Shown one piece after another: positions 8,780 through 17,175 of a DNA stretch of 64,000 bases; positions within the stretch are counted from its first letter, which is position 1, and each line of letters opens with the position of its first letter. The notes beneath the pieces are model-generated. The model worked only from the letters and a program-made list of their open reading frames with translations, searched no databases and was not told the origin of the DNA. Source of the DNA: Nocardia nova SH22a (lineage in GTDB: Bacteria; Actinomycetota; Actinomycetes; Mycobacteriales; Mycobacteriaceae). The translations under genes and the position numbers were made by a program. The stretch is taken from NCBI RefSeq assembly GCF_000523235.1, contig NZ_CP006850.1:7998001-8062000 (forward strand), read 5' to 3'.

Positions 8780-10077
8780 GTCTGATCGGTTCTGAGCCTG
8801 ACGTGCCCGGCATCGGCCCTGTCTCACCGCCTACCGGCGGCGTCATGGTGCCCTATCCGGGCCCGCCTGGGCCTGTGGGCCCGAAGGGCGAGGACGGCGA
8901 GCGGGGCGAACAAGGCGAGGCTGGACCGCAGGGCGAGCAAGGAGTCCAAGGTGAGACCGGCGCCGAAGGGCCACAGGGAGAGGGCCTGCAGATCGACGGC
9001 CAGGTGGCCACCTACGCCGATCTCCCGTCGACCGGGATCGCTGAGGGGGATGTGTGGCTGGCTGGCGATAATGCCTACCGCTACAACGGTTCGGCATGGC
9101 CTGCCGAGAACGCCGGCACCCCGGTGCGAGGCCCGCAGGGACTGAAGGGCGACACGGGCGACACCGGCCCGAAGGGCGACCAGGGCGACCCCGGAATCCA
9201 GGGCGAGAAGGGCGATCCGGGTACAACCGACTGGAACGACCTCGATAACAAACCCTCGACGTTCCCACCGTCAACGCACGCTCATGACATTGCCGATGTC
9301 ACCGGGCTGCAGACCGCCTTGGACGGCAAGGAATCGACCACGAACCGTGGTGCGGCCAACGGGTATGCGCCCCTGGATGGTTCGAGCCTGGTACCTGCGG
9401 CCTACCTGCCTTCGTACGTCGACGACGTGCTCGAATACTCGGCACTGGCAAGCTTTCCGGCGACCGGCGAGACCGGCAAGATCTACGTCGACCTGGCGAC
9501 GGCCAAGATCTATCGCTGGTCCGGCACTGCGTATGTCGAGATCTCTCCGTCTCCTGGGTCGACCGATGCCGTCACCGAGGGCGCGACGAACAAGTACTAC
9601 ACGGACGCTCGGGTCGCCACGAAGGTGCAGGCGATGTTCGGCACCACCGCGGGCACCGTCGCTCAGGGCAACGACTCGCGCCTGTCGGATGCGCGGACGC
9701 CGACAGACGCCGGGCAGGTCTACGACTTCGCGTTCCCGCACACTGCTGGGGCTGCAGCTCGCGCAACCGGCGCCGGGAACCTCCTTCCGCAGGGCGTCAA
9801 GTTGCAGCGCGCGGTGCGGCTGACCCGGGTCATCTACCGCGGTAACACTGCTGACGCCTCGGGCAACCTGGTGGTCGAGTTGCGGAAGAACGGTTCGGCC
9901 GTGTCGGGAACATCGAAGACGATCGCCGCGACCGACCAGACCGCCGGAGCGAGTAACGCGACCAACACTGGCACATGGGATTTCGATGAAGGTGACATTC
10001 TCACCGTCCAGGTGACCGGAGTGGGCACCACCCCGGGCAATGGCCTGATCGCGGATATCAAGGGCGTGACACGCTGA
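8776..10077 (+). CDS. Collagen-like phage tail fibre
   Basis: 433 residues. Two blocks of Gly-X-Y triplets (about residues 31-71 and 119-150; for example [18 protein letters not shown]) should form a trimeric collagen-like shaft. Then comes the tail-fibre signature [17 protein letters not shown] and [12 protein letters not shown], which recurs in many siphophage fibres, followed by a beta-rich C-terminal head (about 320-433). It probably reads host surface sugars. Stop and next start overlap (TGATG). Confidence 0.75.
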   Translation: MSLIGSEPDVPGIGPVSPPTGGVMVPYPGPPGPVGPKGEDGERGEQGEAGPQGEQGVQGETGAEGPQGEGLQIDGQVATYADLPSTGIAEGDVWLAGDNAYRYNGSAWPAENAGTPVRGPQGLKGDTGDTGPKGDQGDPGIQGEKGDPGTTDWNDLDNKPSTFPPSTHAHDIADVTGLQTALDGKESTTNRGAANGYAPLDGSSLVPAAYLPSYVDDVLEYSALASFPATGETGKIYVDLATAKIYRWSGTAYVEISPSPGSTDAVTEGATNKYYTDARVATKVQAMFGTTAGTVAQGNDSRLSDARTPTDAGQVYDFAFPHTAGAAARATGAGNLLPQGVKLQRAVRLTRVIYRGNTADASGNLVVELRKNGSAVSGTSKTIAATDQTAGASNATNTGTWDFDEGDILTVQVTGVGTTPGNGLIADIKGVTR

Positions 10078-10685
10078 TGCCGCTGATACCTCCGGCCGCT
10101 GGGCAGCCGGGCCTAGTGGTGTCCGACGACTTCAACCGGACCGACAGCACGAGCCTCGGCGCGAACTACACGGTGATCGGCGGCAACAGTCCGGTGATCG
10201 CCACCAATCGCGCTCAGGCGGGTAGCCCGGCGTTCAATGCGTCGCTGGCCTATATCGCGGTGCACAACACGGCGCTGTTGACCGACACGCAGGAGATCGC
10301 CTGGACGGTGATAGCGGCAGCGTCGGGGTCCTCACCGACGAGGGGCGGCGGGTGTCTGCTGCGCGGCACGATCGCCGGTGACTTCGTGGCTGCGTCGCTG
10401 ACGAACACTCAGGCGTTCATCAACACCTACATCTCGGGGACGTGGGCAACCCGTGCCACGCTCTCCATCTCGACGCCGACCACGGCCCGATTCACCGCGA
10501 TCGGGAACGTGTACACGCTGTACGTCAGCGGTTCCGGGACGGCAGCGGGGTCGTGGACGGATACGGGCGGCGTGATCGAGGTAGGCCCGGACGCTCGCCA
10601 CGTCGGAGTATTCTCCAACGCCGCCAATGGAGGTGTCGTCGGGCGCGGATACGCGATCGACGACTTCATTGCCCGCGATATCTGA
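10077..10685 (+). CDS. Phage tail/receptor-binding module protein
   Basis: 202 residues, ATG overlapping the fibre stop. The opening SDDFNRTDSTSLGANYTVIG and the closing GGVVGRGYAIDDFIARDI are typical of a single concanavalin/laminin-G-like beta sandwich, similar to the second half of the protein at 7173-8414. It is the last gene of the late operon and is followed by a strong hairpin. A host-binding decoration is likely. Confidence 0.5.
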   Translation: MPLIPPAAGQPGLVVSDDFNRTDSTSLGANYTVIGGNSPVIATNRAQAGSPAFNASLAYIAVHNTALLTDTQEIAWTVIAAASGSSPTRGGGCLLRGTIAGDFVAASLTNTQAFINTYISGTWATRATLSISTPTTARFTAIGNVYTLYVSGSGTAAGSWTDTGGVIEVGPDARHVGVFSNAANGGVVGRGYAIDDFIARDI

Positions 10686-10744
10686 AACGCCACGTCCTCA
10701 ACGACCGATCCCACAGTGAAGTCTCGGTCATCGTGACCACAACT

Positions 10745-10783
10745 CCGCCCCAGCCGCTCGCCTAACGCGAGCAACTGGGGCGG
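10745..10783 (+). terminator. Terminator of the phage late operon
   Basis: A two-part stem: CCGCCCCAG pairs with CTGGGGCGG (9 bp) and, inside it, GCTCGC pairs with GCGAGC, with a five-base loop. It lies 60 bases after the last tail gene and before the separately oriented accessory genes. Confidence 0.75.
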
Positions 10784-10833
10784 TTGTCGGCGTTCGGGCG
10801 CATGATGTCCGTCAACTACTCCAGGAGATCACC

Positions 10834-11568
10834 GTGAAAACTCGCGCTGCCCTTGCGATCACCGCTGTCGGATCTGCCGTGCTGCTCTCGGGGTGCGCAG
10901 GCTCGGGGTCTAACCATTCCTTGGCCCCCACCACCACGGCCGCGCCGACGAGCGCCCCGGTCACCGTGGCACCTGCGGCGTACACCACTGCCGACAACCA
11001 GACGAAGCCCGGCCAGCATCACATGACAATGACGGTGACGACCGACGACACCGCCGCCATCCAGGCCGCCTTCTATCAGTTGAAGGCGAAGCTGATCGGC
11101 GCGCAGGAAACCGGCGCGTATTGGGTGGCCGTCGACTGCGGGCTTCCGAACCCGAACGGTTCCGACCGCGGTGTCCGGCTGGGCAACGGGAAGATAGCGA
11201 TCGGGGATCTCGCCGCCGCGCAGACGGGACTGCGGTCGATGGGGTCGGAGATGAGCTTCAACCCGAACACGTTCTGCCGCAACGACGCACCACCGACCGC
11301 CGCAGTCCCGTCCGGACCGCTGAACGAGGATGTCGCCTTGAAGGCGTGCACGGCCGAGCTGGAGCGCAAGTACACTGCCGACCAACTGCCGCTCACGGTC
11401 GACGCTCGACCGCAGAAGGTGCAGAGCTGGTACGTACTCACCGGCACCTCGACCGGCCACCAGACGCCAGGCCACACGCCGAACGCCGTCATGAACTTCA
11501 CCTGCACGGCGGAGACGGGCACCGACGGGCAGATCTCGGCGAAGTTGACCGCGTTCGAGCCGCGATAG
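10834..11568 (+). CDS. Prophage-encoded lipoprotein
   Basis: 244 residues, GTG start with AGGAGATC just upstream. A lipobox LLSGC places the lipidated Cys at residue 21, so the mature protein is anchored outside the membrane. A Thr/Ala/Pro-rich tether (about 30-50) is followed by a globular part with four cysteines. Lying after the late terminator under its own start, it looks like a gene expressed from the prophage in the lysogen; surface lipoproteins of this type can block superinfection, but that role is an inference. Confidence 0.6.
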   Translation: MKTRAALAITAVGSAVLLSGCAGSGSNHSLAPTTTAAPTSAPVTVAPAAYTTADNQTKPGQHHMTMTVTTDDTAAIQAAFYQLKAKLIGAQETGAYWVAVDCGLPNPNGSDRGVRLGNGKIAIGDLAAAQTGLRSMGSEMSFNPNTFCRNDAPPTAAVPSGPLNEDVALKACTAELERKYTADQLPLTVDARPQKVQSWYVLTGTSTGHQTPGHTPNAVMNFTCTAETGTDGQISAKLTAFEPR

Positions 11569-11656
11569 CCTGCGGGAGTCATGGACAACACGTCCACGAC
11601 TTCGGATCGAGGTTTGAGAGGTCACCATATGACCGCTCAAATTCTGGCCTGACCTG

Positions 11657-11682
11657 CCTTTTTGTTGGCACCAACAAAAAGG
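11657..11682. terminator. Palindromic T/A-rich terminator between convergent genes
   Basis: Perfect 12-bp arms (CCTTTTTGTTGG and CCAACAAAAAGG) around two bases. It sits between the rightward lipoprotein gene and the leftward genes at 11756-12168, with T-runs on both strands, so it can end transcription from both sides. The two-base centre could also make it a protein-binding palindrome. Confidence 0.55.
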
Positions 11683-11755
11683 TCCCGATCATCTCGCCGG
11701 TGTCGGCAAAATGATCCTGATCAGCCACGTTGCCGACGTCGACAAGCTGGCCAGC

Positions 11756-11833
11756 TCACCGCTGCGGCCAGTACGTGATCAAGACGTACACGCCCACCGA
11801 TACCAGGATGGCGACGATCAGAAGACCGAGCAC
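11756..11833 (-). CDS. 25-residue single-helix membrane peptide
   Basis: On the minus strand, GTG at 11833 with GGGAAGG about eight bases upstream opens a 25-codon frame reading VLGLLIVAILVSVGVYVLIT then YWPQR. That is one transmembrane helix with a basic end. It overlaps the end of the upstream gene by 16 bases in another frame. The frame is open further upstream without a clear start, so the exact start is uncertain. Whether it is expressed cannot be told from the sequence. Confidence 0.35.
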   Translation of the reverse strand: MLGLLIVAILVSVGVYVLITYWPQR

Positions 11834-12168
11834 CCGATGCCTTCCCGGTGCGTGATGTCCGGCCACTTCGCGAACGACAGCCGCGGTCGTACCGTTTCGA
11901 CATCGGCCAAGGCCATCACCGCGTTCAGGGTGAGCGCGTCCAGATGCTCCGTCGATGGGGTCAACACGGCATCCACGTCGGCATCCCGGACCAGATCCGG
12001 CAACGGCAGCAGACTGACGCCAGGCCAGACGAGCGTGTATCCAAGGTGCCGGGCGAGGCGCTGTAGTTGCGCCGCATCCCATTCCGGCGCTTCGCTGACC
12101 TCATCGGCGATCCAGCCGAGGGCCGTCGGCCGTGCCCTCATCGTCGGCCGCCCAACTGCACGAGACAC
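11818..12168 (-). CDS. Small conserved-looking protein (resolvase-like architecture), unknown role
   Basis: 116 residues from GTG at 12168, or 107 from ATG at 12141. The core reads LARHLGYTLVWPGVSLLP then DADVDAVLTPSTEHLDALTLNAVMALADVETVRP. The pattern of a first alpha/beta element, then 'avDaVltps..HL' and a long helix, resembles the small nucleotide-free resolvase-like fold seen in actinobacterial hypothetical proteins, without the catalytic serine of recombinases. It reads away from the operon at 12395, with a palindrome between them. Confidence 0.45.
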   Translation of the reverse strand: MSRAVGRPTMRARPTALGWIADEVSEAPEWDAAQLQRLARHLGYTLVWPGVSLLPLPDLVRDADVDAVLTPSTEHLDALTLNAVMALADVETVRPRLSFAKWPDITHREGIGCSVF

Positions 12169-12292
12169 GGCATAACGCTCATGGCAGTCGCTCCCGGGTT
12201 CAAGGGTCGCTGGTATGCGCCCGCCGCCGAGGTCAGTACGCCCGGCGGCGGGTCCAATTTGAAGCTACGACCCGGCACTCCGCCCGGAACAG

Positions 12293-12312
12293 AATATTGC
12301 GCAATATTGCGC
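12293..12312. promoter_or_regulatory. Overlapping palindromes, candidate operator
   Basis: AATATTGCGCAATATT (12293-12308) is a perfect 16-base palindrome, and GCGCAATATTGCGC (12299-12312) is a second perfect palindrome overlapping it. It is AT-rich in a GC-rich context and lies in the 226-bp region between the divergent genes at 12168 (minus) and 12395 (plus). The XRE-type regulator encoded at 13214 is an obvious candidate binder; that is inference. Confidence 0.5.
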
Positions 12313-12394
12313 CGAACTTCGGTGCAGGATCGCCGTTGCCGTCGGATGATGGGTAGGTGCCTTCGACGGCACGCCCACACCACGGGAGGAAATC

Positions 12395-12724
12395 ATGAAG
12401 CTGGAACGACTCGGCGGCGACAGCACCGACGGGCATTCGCCCACACTGTTTCTCAGCGACCGCGGTAGCTATGTCACTCAGGGCTGGAACACCGACCGGC
12501 CCGACACCATCGAGATTCCCCACCGGCTGATCCGATACCTGAAGCCTGGGACATGTCTGGGCGCGCTGCTGCGCGATACCGGGCACGGCACGTTCTTGCT
12601 CACCGGGGAACCGGTCACCGACCCGGAAGCCTTGGAGCAGATGCGCGTTCCCGACTACGAGGCCGCGATCGAGGTTCCCATCGGGACGGAGCGGAGGCGA
12701 GATGGAGCACCTGACATTCGATAA
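12395..12724 (+). CDS. Small protein, first gene of an XRE regulator operon
   Basis: 109 residues. No family is recognised. It has a beta-rich N-terminal half (PTLFLSDRGSYVTQGWNT, then IEIPHRLIRYL) and a charged C-terminus. ACGGGAGG lies eight bases before the ATG. It overlaps the next gene by 23 bases. Small partner proteins in front of XRE/DUF5753 regulators are common in actinomycetes, where such loci act in development or as toxin-antitoxin-like switches. Confidence 0.5.
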   Translation: MKLERLGGDSTDGHSPTLFLSDRGSYVTQGWNTDRPDTIEIPHRLIRYLKPGTCLGALLRDTGHGTFLLTGEPVTDPEALEQMRVPDYEAAIEVPIGTERRRDGAPDIR

Positions 12725-13217
12725 CCTCGCGGACGCATTCCGTACCCATCGGCGTGCCTTCCATCTCGAAGTCCGAGACGACTACAGCGGCGTACCAGGA
12801 GAATCCGATCGGGTGCGCCGCTTCCTGGCCGGTGAATCCCAGGACCCCGCGGCCAGCGCAACATGGCACGCCCTTATGAGGGAAGCCGTCGGCGCCGGGT
12901 GCGCGGTGCAGCGGGTGCGGGTGATCACCGAACCGCACGGCGACTACGCCAGGTTCTCGGTCGGAACTACCGCCGCTAATCTGGAAGCGGGCGAGGACAT
13001 TCGGTGGTTGCCGCGGCAGGGGGCACCATCGGATCTGCCTGAGGACGACTGGTGGTTGTTCGATGACGCCCTCGCCGCGTTCACAGTGTTCAACCCCGAC
13101 GGGTCCGTACAACCCGGCTGGGCCGCCACCTCCGACCCCGCGATCACAGCGCACCTCGCATTGACGCGAGACATGCTGTGGTCCAAAGCAATTCCGCATA
13201 CCGAGTACGCCAAGTGA
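12702..13217 (+). CDS. DUF6879-family protein
   Basis: 171 residues, ATG at 12702 with GGAGGCGAG upstream. The pattern FHLEVRDDYSGVPGESDRVRRFLAGE, then a Val-rich strand and RLPRQG / DDWWLFDD, is that of the DUF6879 family, which is usually encoded beside a helix-turn-helix DUF5753 protein. The stop overlaps the GTG of that regulator here (GTGA), so their amounts are coupled. Biochemical function is unknown. Confidence 0.6.
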   Translation: MEHLTFDNLADAFRTHRRAFHLEVRDDYSGVPGESDRVRRFLAGESQDPAASATWHALMREAVGAGCAVQRVRVITEPHGDYARFSVGTTAANLEAGEDIRWLPRQGAPSDLPEDDWWLFDDALAAFTVFNPDGSVQPGWAATSDPAITAHLALTRDMLWSKAIPHTEYAK

Positions 13218-14044
13218 CCAATGCCGGCGAAGCGCGCCGCGATCTGGGAGCCCGATTACGTGGCCTCCGGATCGCGGCGCGACTACGCGGGTACCAGCTC
13301 GCCGAGCAGGCTGGCTGGCACGCCGCGAAGGTCTCCCGCATCGAGCACGGCACCCAAGCCATCTCCGAAGACGATCTGGCCGCGTGGTGCCAGATCACCG
13401 GCGCCACAGACGAATACCCCGATTTGCTCGCCACCGTGCGCAACATCTCCGCGGCCTGGATAGAGTGGCGGCGCATCGTCGGCCACGGCTACACCAACCA
13501 CCAACGCCAGATCGGCGGCGTGGAGGAGCGGACCGAACTGCTCCGCGGGTACGACCCCCAGGTCTTCCACGGTCTGCTCCAGACACCCGACTACGCCCGC
13601 GCGCTGATGGCGGCGGGCATGGAATTCCTCAACACCAATCGCGACCTGGATGCGGCTGTCGCGGCGCGCGTGCAGCGACAACGAATCCTGCACCGCGGCC
13701 GCCACCGCTTCTACCTCCTGGTCGGCGAGCAGGCGCTACGAACCACGGTCGGCGACAGCGAGGTGATGGCAGACCAGCTGCGCCACGTACTCGATCTGAT
13801 GGAGCTTCCCCGCCTGGTGTTCGGCATCGTCCCAGCTGACAGCCCGTACTTCCGCCGTACGACCGATTTCGTGCTGTACGACCGCCGGAAGGTGTTGGTG
13901 GAGACCATCACCGCCGAGTCTGCGGTCACGCAGCCGCGCGAGATCGCCCTGTACGAGAAGGTCTTCAACCAGCTGTCGGAGCAGGCCGTCCACGGTGACG
14001 ATGCTCGCGATCTGATCGGCGACGCGCTCGGCCGCCTCGCATGA
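13214..14044 (+). CDS. XRE-family regulator with DUF5753 (Scr1-type)
   Basis: 276 residues from GTG 13214, overlapping the previous stop. The N-terminus holds a helix-turn-helix (about 5-60: LGARLRGLRIAARLRGYQLAEQ, WHAAKVSRIEHG). The remainder (about 85-270) is a DUF5753 ligand/partner domain (LLRGYDPQVFHGLLQTPDYARAL). Such proteins are DNA-binding regulators in actinomycetes, often paired with small downstream or upstream proteins. Here it closes the three-gene operon begun at 12395 and may act on the palindromes at 12293-12312. It could keep the prophage accessory genes quiet, though it is not a classical phage repressor. Confidence 0.75.
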   Translation: MTNAGEARRDLGARLRGLRIAARLRGYQLAEQAGWHAAKVSRIEHGTQAISEDDLAAWCQITGATDEYPDLLATVRNISAAWIEWRRIVGHGYTNHQRQIGGVEERTELLRGYDPQVFHGLLQTPDYARALMAAGMEFLNTNRDLDAAVAARVQRQRILHRGRHRFYLLVGEQALRTTVGDSEVMADQLRHVLDLMELPRLVFGIVPADSPYFRRTTDFVLYDRRKVLVETITAESAVTQPREIALYEKVFNQLSEQAVHGDDARDLIGDALGRLA

Positions 14045-14207
14045 TAGGCGCTGCACCGTGTCGAGATTGGTGGCCGACACAGCCGATGGGGTAGAGCGGA
14101 CCTACCTCATCAGGCCCGGGCGCGAGGGTGGTCCCTGTCGACGCCGACAGGCCAGGCGACCGGCGGGAGCTCTGAAGCGGCGCATCGATGTGCCAGGGTG
14201 ACGGCCC

Positions 14208-14642
14208 ATGACCCGTCGATCCGTGAACGATCTGCCGCGCCAGGCCTCCCGTCGTGACGACTCGATCAGCGAGGAATGGATCGAGCAGCAGTTGAAGAAC
14301 TTCCCGCCGGGATCGATGGACGGCGCGATCCGGATGCTGAAGGCGTTCGAGCGCGCCGACCGGCGTGCCGCCGCTCACCGTCCGGCAGAAGGTCATCACC
14401 TGAGCCCGGCCCCCACCCCTGAACCGGTCGTAAGGCGGGGTCGTATGAACACCCCGACACCGACCGTCCCGAAGCGAATCCGCTGCAAGCGGAAAGAGGC
14501 CGCGATCCTGCTGGCCATCTCCGAAAGCACCCTCGACCGCCTCCGTGCCGCCGGGGAGATCGTGGCCCGCCTCGATGGCGGCTGCGTCTTCTACGACTAC
14601 GACGAGCTGGTCTCCTACGCGAAGTCTCGGGAGTGCGCATGA
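14208..14642 (+). CDS. Excisionase-like winged-helix DNA-binding protein
   Basis: 144 residues from ATG 14208. Residues about 85-140 form an HTH_17/excisionase domain (KRKEAAILLAISESTLDRLRAAGEIVARL, then FYDYDELVSYAKS). The N-terminal 75 residues are charged and proline-rich. An internal ATG at 14445, with a weak AAGGCGGGG before it, would give a 66-residue protein consisting of the HTH alone, the usual excisionase size, so two products are possible. The stop overlaps the next gene. Confidence 0.6.
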   Translation: MTRRSVNDLPRQASRRDDSISEEWIEQQLKNFPPGSMDGAIRMLKAFERADRRAAAHRPAEGHHLSPAPTPEPVVRRGRMNTPTPTVPKRIRCKRKEAAILLAISESTLDRLRAAGEIVARLDGGCVFYDYDELVSYAKSRECA

Positions 14643-15142
14643 GCGCCGATGGAGTGCCCGTACCGGTCCAGATCAGCTACTCCGTCGCCCAGGCCGCTGC
14701 CGCTACTGGCATGAGCGAGTGGACGATTCGGAAGCTGGTGCGCGAGCATCGTTTGGCCGCACGGTATTTGAACTCTCAGATCCTGATCGATCCCGAATCG
14801 CTAGCGTCGTTCTACAAGTCGCTGCCGTCCGAGCGGCAGGTCGAGCGCGAGTGCGCGGCGAACCGAACGAACCAATCCCCTGAACATCGCGTCAGCCAGA
14901 GGGTCGAGCTATCGGGTCTGAGCAAGGCTGCCGCTCGGAAGGTCCTGCGAACTGCGGAGCGTGAAGCGTACCGGGAGAAGTACATCAAGGAGGTCGTGGA
15001 CGCCGCGCCACCGCTCACCGAACAGCAGAAAGTCATTCTCCGGGGTGCACTGCTCCCGGCCTATCGGAAGATCCAGCAGGAACGGGCGGCCGAGGCGGCG
15101 AATCCTGCGACTCCAGAAAAACCTCCGCCGGTCGGACGGTAA
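14639..15142 (+). CDS. Second helix-turn-helix (excisionase-like) protein
   Basis: 167 residues, ATG 14639 in an ATGA overlap. Residues about 15-65 again form an HTH_17 domain (SVAQAAAATGMSEWTIRKLVREHRL, ILIDPESLASFYKSLP). A basic helical tail (about 80-150) and a Pro-rich end follow. Two adjacent excisionase-like genes may reflect a transcription switch, or one may control excision of the integrated element; no integrase is visible in this part of the prophage. Confidence 0.6.
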   Translation: MSADGVPVPVQISYSVAQAAAATGMSEWTIRKLVREHRLAARYLNSQILIDPESLASFYKSLPSERQVERECAANRTNQSPEHRVSQRVELSGLSKAAARKVLRTAEREAYREKYIKEVVDAAPPLTEQQKVILRGALLPAYRKIQQERAAEAANPATPEKPPPVGR

Positions 15143-15288
15143 TCGCAGGTCAAAGGGGCCACAACCCAGAGCGCCCGGGCTTAGACTCCATAGGTCACCT
15201 GTATCGTGCGGGGACGGCGGAGCCGGTGGGCAGGCTTGTGGTGGCTACACAGTGTCGGGGTCGGGAACGACACCGAAGGACGCAGGCC

Positions 15289-15786
15289 ATGATCAGGAGA
15301 GGATTGGCCGCTGTAGCAGCACTGACGATCTTTGTCGGCCTGGGAGCGACCGCATGTAGTAACGACGACAGCGGGACTGCTCCACCGGCACAGGTGCAGG
15401 CACCCCGGGACACGACGACCATTGACGCAGAACATCACCCCACCGCCCACATCGGGTCCACAATCGGGGTGCAGACCGACGATCCCACCAACTACGGATC
15501 CGGGACGCAGGAGTACACCATCCTCCGGCCCAACGGCAATCTCTCGGTCGACGTCCAGGTCTCGCAGGTGGCGGGGTCGGTGGGTCTGGGGAACTTCTCG
15601 GCGCTCACCGACGCTGGCACCAGACTCGACAACGATCCTGCGGCCACCACCGTTAAAGTCTCGGGACAGTTGGTGACAGGAGAGGTACGCAGAGGATCCG
15701 TAGTGTTTGCAGTCCCCGCTGGCGAGCATGTCACGAAGATCTTCGTCGATCAGGCGTACACGGTAATTGCGGAGTGGGACCTCTGA
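15289..15786 (+). CDS. Prophage-encoded lipoprotein
   Basis: 165 residues from ATG 15289 (GAAGGA nine bases upstream). The signal peptide ends in a lipobox-like GATAC with Cys at residue 23. The mature part starts with an Asp/Ser/Thr/Pro tether and is then beta-rich. It is the second lipoprotein of the prophage accessory region, standing alone with its own ribosome site and followed by a bidirectional hairpin. Superinfection exclusion or a lysogen surface trait are possible roles. Confidence 0.55.
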   Translation: MIRRGLAAVAALTIFVGLGATACSNDDSGTAPPAQVQAPRDTTTIDAEHHPTAHIGSTIGVQTDDPTNYGSGTQEYTILRPNGNLSVDVQVSQVAGSVGLGNFSALTDAGTRLDNDPAATTVKVSGQLVTGEVRRGSVVFAVPAGEHVTKIFVDQAYTVIAEWDL

Positions 15787-15808
15787 AACGCCAGGTCTGG
15801 CAACGCCG

Positions 15809-15843
15809 CGGTCAGGGGGTCCATCCGGCGGACACCCTGACCG
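15809..15843. terminator. Bidirectional hairpin terminator
   Basis: CGGTCAGGG pairs with CCCTGACCG, with a further GTCC/GGAC pair inside. It is placed 22 bases after the lipoprotein stop and 11 bases beyond the stop of the leftward nuclease gene, so it separates convergent transcripts. Confidence 0.6.
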
Positions 15844-15853
15844 GCACTTGCAA

Positions 15854-16228
15854 CTACTCGCGTGACGCTAGTGGTTGCCCAGTGATCAGCGCGACGAGGT
15901 CCCGCAGCTCCATGTGCACCCACTGACTCATCGGGTCGGCCACACCTCGGCGCTTCGACACCACCACGCCGACGAGGGCTCCATCGTTGGCGGCTTCCTG
16001 GTGCGCTTCACGTATCCACCCCGGCAGATCCTGCCGCGCGCAGTCCTTCGTTTCGATCACCACGCGCTGCCCGTGCGCCCGCACTCCGGCGATATCCCCG
16101 CGGTCCTTGGCGCCGTTGCGAACTCGCCGATCGATACGGTCGTCGTCCAGGGCCTCGGCGAGTGCGTCGGCGATCGACCGCTCGAACGCCGCACCCGCCT
16201 TCTTCGCCGATGCCCGCGTACGGCTCAC
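15854..16228 (-). CDS. PD-(D/E)XK-type phage nuclease (Holliday-junction-resolvase-like)
   Basis: 124 residues from GTG 16228, overlapping the stop of the upstream gene. AGAAFERSIADALAEAL, then KDRGDIAGVR and VVIETKD, give the Asp ... Glu-x-Lys core of restriction-endonuclease-like folds, with a helix opening as in Hjc/VRR-type phage proteins. Longer upstream extension in this frame overlaps the other gene and is unlikely. It may process recombination intermediates or take part in genome packaging clean-up. Confidence 0.6.
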   Translation of the reverse strand: MSRTRASAKKAGAAFERSIADALAEALDDDRIDRRVRNGAKDRGDIAGVRAHGQRVVIETKDCARQDLPGWIREAHQEAANDGALVGVVVSKRRGVADPMSQWVHMELRDLVALITGQPLASRE

Positions 16229-16680
16229 GATGCCTCTGGACCGGAGACGGGACCGTAGCGGCGGTCCATGTCCGCCTCCCACGCGTCCCGGTCGGTGACA
16301 CACCAGACACGGACCCCGTGCGCCCTTCCGGAGCGGTCGACCACCGATCCGGACCAGCCTCGGCAACTGGGCTCGGAGGGTTCGTCCTCGGTGAGCTCGA
16401 AGTGGCTGGCCCACTGCTGACCGATGAGCCCGGAGCTCCGTCCATGCTCCATGCCGACCACCGCGCTGAGCATGGGGCGCAACGCCTGACGGTCGATGTC
16501 GTAGTACCAGTGGAGCGGCGGCAGGTGCGGCGCGTGTGCGTTCATGAGCGCAGTCGTAGCGGCATTGACGGCGGATTCCAGGGCGTGCATATCGATGGTG
16601 GGCCGATCCGGAATCGTCTTCTCGACCGAGCTCGGCTCTCCGCCCTCGATGACCTCGAATGTTCTGTCGTTGTTCGTCAT
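16225..16680 (-). CDS. Hypothetical prophage protein
   Basis: 151 residues from ATG 16680; an in-frame TTG three codons upstream is less likely. It is acidic overall, with an N-terminal helical part (ESAVNAATTALMNAH) and a Trp-rich middle. No family is recognised. Its stop overlaps the start of the nuclease gene downstream, so the two form a small leftward operon at the edge of the prophage. Confidence 0.5.
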   Translation of the reverse strand: MTNNDRTFEVIEGGEPSSVEKTIPDRPTIDMHALESAVNAATTALMNAHAPHLPPLHWYYDIDRQALRPMLSAVVGMEHGRSSGLIGQQWASHFELTEDEPSEPSCRGWSGSVVDRSGRAHGVRVWCVTDRDAWEADMDRRYGPVSGPEAS

Positions 16681-16836
16681 AGGCGGCAAGGTAATTGAGG
16701 GGGGTGCAGGCGGTGTCCGAGCTGTCCTGGACCCCTTCTGGTGCTGGGAACCGTTGGCTACAGCTTTGGCTACACCGGATGCAACGCCCGAGAGGCTAGT
16801 TCAGCTAATGCACTGATAGATAGGGGTTTTTGAGAG

Positions 16837-16907
16837 AGCCGGTGACGGGAATCGAACCCGCACTCTCAGCTTGGGAAGCTGATGTTCTACCACTAAACTA
16901 CACCGGC
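16837..16907 (-). tRNA. tRNA-Gly (anticodon CCC)
   Basis: Read on the minus strand it folds as a cloverleaf: acceptor GCCGGTG with CACCGGC, anticodon stem TCAGC/GCTGA around loop TTCCCAA (anticodon CCC, reading GGG), and T-arm GCGGG-TTCGATT-CCCGT. CCA is not encoded. Its 3' end faces the prophage, the usual arrangement for a tRNA used as a phage attachment site. Confidence 0.93.
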
Positions 16908-16929
16908 CGGTGCGTGAGGCACTGCAGAG

Positions 16930-16960
16930 AAGATACCAGAGGCCGTCCTCGAGGTCACAA
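16930..16960 (-). promoter_or_regulatory. Promoter of the tRNA-Gly gene
   Basis: On the minus strand TTGTGA (16955-16960) and TATCTT (16930-16935) are 19 bases apart, 23 bases before the tRNA. The same pair with the same spacing recurs beside the truncated tRNA copy at 38.8 kb, which supports it as a real promoter. Confidence 0.55.
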
Positions 16961-17175
16961 CCTCCCATCTAGAGCGGCCTGACCAGTGGAGACCCGGTCG
17001 TCGAAATGCCCAGCGACGAGATGTTCCAGGCTCATTGCGTCGGTCGTGTTCGGTGGTGTTGGGTCACTCTCGATCGGTTCGGGTTTCCCAAAATCTCCTC
17101 ACTGCTAGCGGATTTCAGCCCTCGACGCGGGACGCCTTGGGTGAGATCGCCGCCGGTCGGGCTGGTCCGCTTGTG

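Noticed and set aside
1..16680. Prophage integrase or repressor within the phage part
   Set aside because: No integrase frame was found left of the tRNA. The XRE protein at 13214 is a DUF5753 type rather than a phage repressor, so the prophage's own integrase probably lies outside the window.
16837..16907. Reading the anticodon of the tRNA as TCC
   Set aside because: The seven-base loop is TTCCCAA, so positions 34-36 are CCC; T is at position 33 as required.
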